25,257 nucleotides of DNA, taken from assembly GCA_028281205.1 (NCBI GenBank), contig JANQKJ010000351.1:1-25257 (forward strand), written 5' to 3'. The notes beneath the pieces were generated by a model. It did not search any database. It saw nothing but the letters and a program-made list of their open reading frames with translations, and had not been told where the DNA came from. The position numbers and the translations under genes were made by a program. The DNA comes from Gammaproteobacteria bacterium (GTDB lineage: Bacteria; Pseudomonadota; Gammaproteobacteria; UBA4575). This document shows, piece after piece, positions 24,112 through 25,257 of the stretch (its first letter is position 1; each line of letters starts with the position of its first letter).

Positions 24112-24162
24112 TTCAAAGCGTTAACGAGGTAGCTAAGATTTAGCAATGTAGTTAGCTTTGAA
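24112..24162 (+). repeat. Hairpin at the 5' side of the nrdA-nrdB spacer
   Basis: TTCAAAGC (24112-24119) pairs perfectly with GCTTTGAA (24155-24162). After a 2-base bulge the stem continues with TAAC/GTTA, and an inner hairpin GCTAA/TTAGC (24132-24144) caps it. It starts 12 bases after the nrdA stop and could protect or end the nrdA message, but no T-run follows. Confidence 0.6.
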
Positions 24163-24169
24163 CAAGAAT

Positions 24170-24286
24170 TTGCGGTCACGCAACTAGAGGAGAAGGGCTG
24201 CTTTGACGCCCTGTTTATGGGAGATAACACTGTTGTTTATTTAACGACGGTGAATCTCCTCCATAGCTATAATAATTATTAGGAGA
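24170..24286 (+). ncRNA. Candidate cis-regulatory RNA before nrdB (three-way junction plus RBS switch)
   Basis: TTGCG-GTCA-CGCAA (24170-24183) is a small hairpin. Next, CTA plus GAGGAGA (24184-24193) pairs with TCTCCTC and TAG (24255-24266, 2-base bulge), closing a three-way junction. Its arms are AGGGC/GCCCT (24194-24212) and the 10-bp CACTGTTGTT/AACGACGGTG (24228-24252, two G-U pairs). The strand TCTCCT (24255-24260) is also the exact complement of the nrdB ribosome-binding site AGGAGA (24281-24286). Pairing in the junction would free the site; opening it would hide the site. This is the layout of a translational switch. I match it to no known riboswitch class, and the ligand is unknown. 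Confidence 0.5.
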
Positions 24287-24295
24287 ACCATTAAT

Positions 24296-25257
24296 ATGCA
24301 AAACTGGGACGACCCATTAGCAGACGTCAATCCTGTCGCACAAAACAACCTTGCTGCTAGCATGCCTGCAGACCTTAATACCGCTGAAATACCTACGCTG
24401 GATGCAACCACTCAATCACAAGCACCAACGTCACAACCCGCGCCTATGCAAACACCTCCTGCAATAGATTCAGGTGCCACAGGACTTGAAGATATCGAAA
24501 TGGGTGCCGCACGTATTCGCGTTGATGACAAAAAAATCATTAACTGTCGCGCTGACCTTAACCAGTTAGTACCTTTCAAATACGAATGGGCGTGGCAAAA
24601 ATATTTAGATGGTTGCGCCAACCATTGGATGCCGCAAGAAATCAATATGACACAAGACATCGCTCTTTGGAAAAGTGCTGATGGTCTGACTGATGATGAA
24701 CGCACCGTTATTAAACGTAATCTGGGTTTCTTCTCTACTGCCGATTCATTAGTAGCCAACAACTTAGTATTAGCAGTTTACAAGCACATTACTAATCCTG
24801 AATGCCGCCAGTACTTATTACGCCAAGCATTTGAAGAAGCATTACATACCCATGCTTATCAATACTGTATTGAGTCACTTGGGCTAGATGAAGGTGAAGT
24901 CTTTAATATGTATCGTGAAGTGCCTTCAGTGGCTAAGAAAGCCGAGTGGGCATTACCTTTCACTCAAAGCCTGGGCGACCCACACTTTGCCACAGGTACT
25001 CCTGAGATGGATCAACGTTTACTACGCGATTTAATTGCTTTCTATGTCGTGTTTGAAGGTATTTTCTTCTACGTAGGTTTTGTCCAAATTCTTTCTATGG
25101 GCCGGCGCAACAAAATGACTGGTGTGGCTGAGCAATTCCAATACATCTTGCGTGATGAATCCATGCACATGAACTTTGGTATTGATGTCATTAATCAGAT
25201 CAAACTTGAGAACCCGCACTTATGGGGCAATGATTTCCAACAAGAAATGATTAGCCT
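24296..25257 (+). CDS. nrdB: Ribonucleotide reductase class Ia, small subunit (5' part)
   Basis: The frame runs from ATG 24296 off the end of the window, with 320 complete codons visible. The ferritin-like radical-generating subunit has metal ligands Asp150 (STADSLVANN), Glu181, His184, Glu254, Glu288 and His291 (RDESMHMNFG). Tyr188 in EALHTHAYQY aligns with the radical Tyr122 of E. coli. The core sequence is close to the Chlamydia class Ic protein, which has Phe here, but with Tyr and Asp it should be an ordinary tyrosyl-radical enzyme. Residues 1-70 are a low-complexity Pro/Ala/Thr/Gln-rich extension, also known in Pseudomonas NrdB. A strong AGGAG lies 10 bases before the ATG, itself open to sequestration by the upstream RNA. 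Confidence 0.97.
   Translation, partial: MQNWDDPLADVNPVAQNNLAASMPADLNTAEIPTLDATTQSQAPTSQPAPMQTPPAIDSGATGLEDIEMGAARIRVDDKKIINCRADLNQLVPFKYEWAWQKYLDGCANHWMPQEINMTQDIALWKSADGLTDDERTVIKRNLGFFSTADSLVANNLVLAVYKHITNPECRQYLLRQAFEEALHTHAYQYCIESLGLDEGEVFNMYREVPSVAKKAEWALPFTQSLGDPHFATGTPEMDQRLLRDLIAFYVVFEGIFFYVGFVQILSMGRRNKMTGVAEQFQYILRDESMHMNFGIDVINQIKLENPHLWGNDFQQEMIS

Noticed and set aside
24296..25257. Class Ic (Mn/Fe) reductase because of close similarity to Chlamydia NrdB
   Set aside because: Tyr188 and Asp150 are the class Ia residues; Chlamydia has Phe and Glu there.
1..25257. tRNA, rRNA, insertion sequences, prophage or integrase genes
   Set aside because: None was recognised on either strand; apart from the small repeats listed, the window looks like stable chromosome.

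Overview
The window is a densely coded, AT-rich piece of a gammaproteobacterial chromosome. The divergent mrp/metG pair, dcd beside mrp, nth close to metG, and the Pseudomonas-like class Ia ribonucleotide reductase all point to that class. I cannot name the genus. A CbiA/DsrN-like amidotransferase followed by a cysteine-free DsrR-like protein hints at a sulfur-oxidising lineage, but no dsrAB or other dsr gene is visible, so this is only a hint.

Layout. 1-629: the 3' end of an unrecognised protein. 723-3712 (minus strand): a haloacid-dehalogenase-like protein whose nucleophile Asp is Asn, then the operon mrp > LEA/WHy lipoprotein > dcd. 3879-7209 (plus): metG, a four-cluster ferredoxin that looks like an RnfB domain joined to an RnfC tail, and nth. 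7427-10341 (plus): a complete HvfA/bufferin-type RiPP copper-metallophore cluster, with a secreted precursor carrying nine EGKCG repeats, a strong terminator, a DoxX-family membrane protein, the MNIO (DUF692) maturase and its DUF2063 partner. 10388-11810 (minus): NAD-type isocitrate dehydrogenase and a small ribbon-helix-helix protein. About 530 bases without a protein gene but rich in hairpins follow, then rimO (minus). 13758-18193 (plus): CbiA/DsrN-like, DsrR-like, a NarX-like kinase, a NarL-like regulator and a rhodanese, closely spaced. 18306-18476: a tiny membrane protein. 18584-18700: a long imperfect palindrome. 18705-20858 (minus): an Atm1/HMT1-type ABC exporter and a LexA-fold protein without a DNA-binding domain. 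21187 to the end (plus): nrdA and the start of nrdB.

How the parts work together. The Hvf-type genes form one pathway: the precursor is exported by its signal peptide after cysteine modification by the MNIO enzyme and its partner, giving a Cu(I)-binding periplasmic product. The nrd region combines DnaA boxes, a sigma-70-like promoter and an NrdR-like half site upstream of nrdA. Between nrdA and nrdB lies a three-way-junction RNA candidate whose closing helix competes with the nrdB ribosome-binding site. This last element, with the Hvf-type cluster, the RnfB/RnfC hybrid and the Asn-HAD protein, is the most interesting content. Several starts were moved from the longest open frame: the DoxX gene, the DUF2063 gene, isocitrate dehydrogenase, the ribbon-helix-helix gene and the rhodanese.
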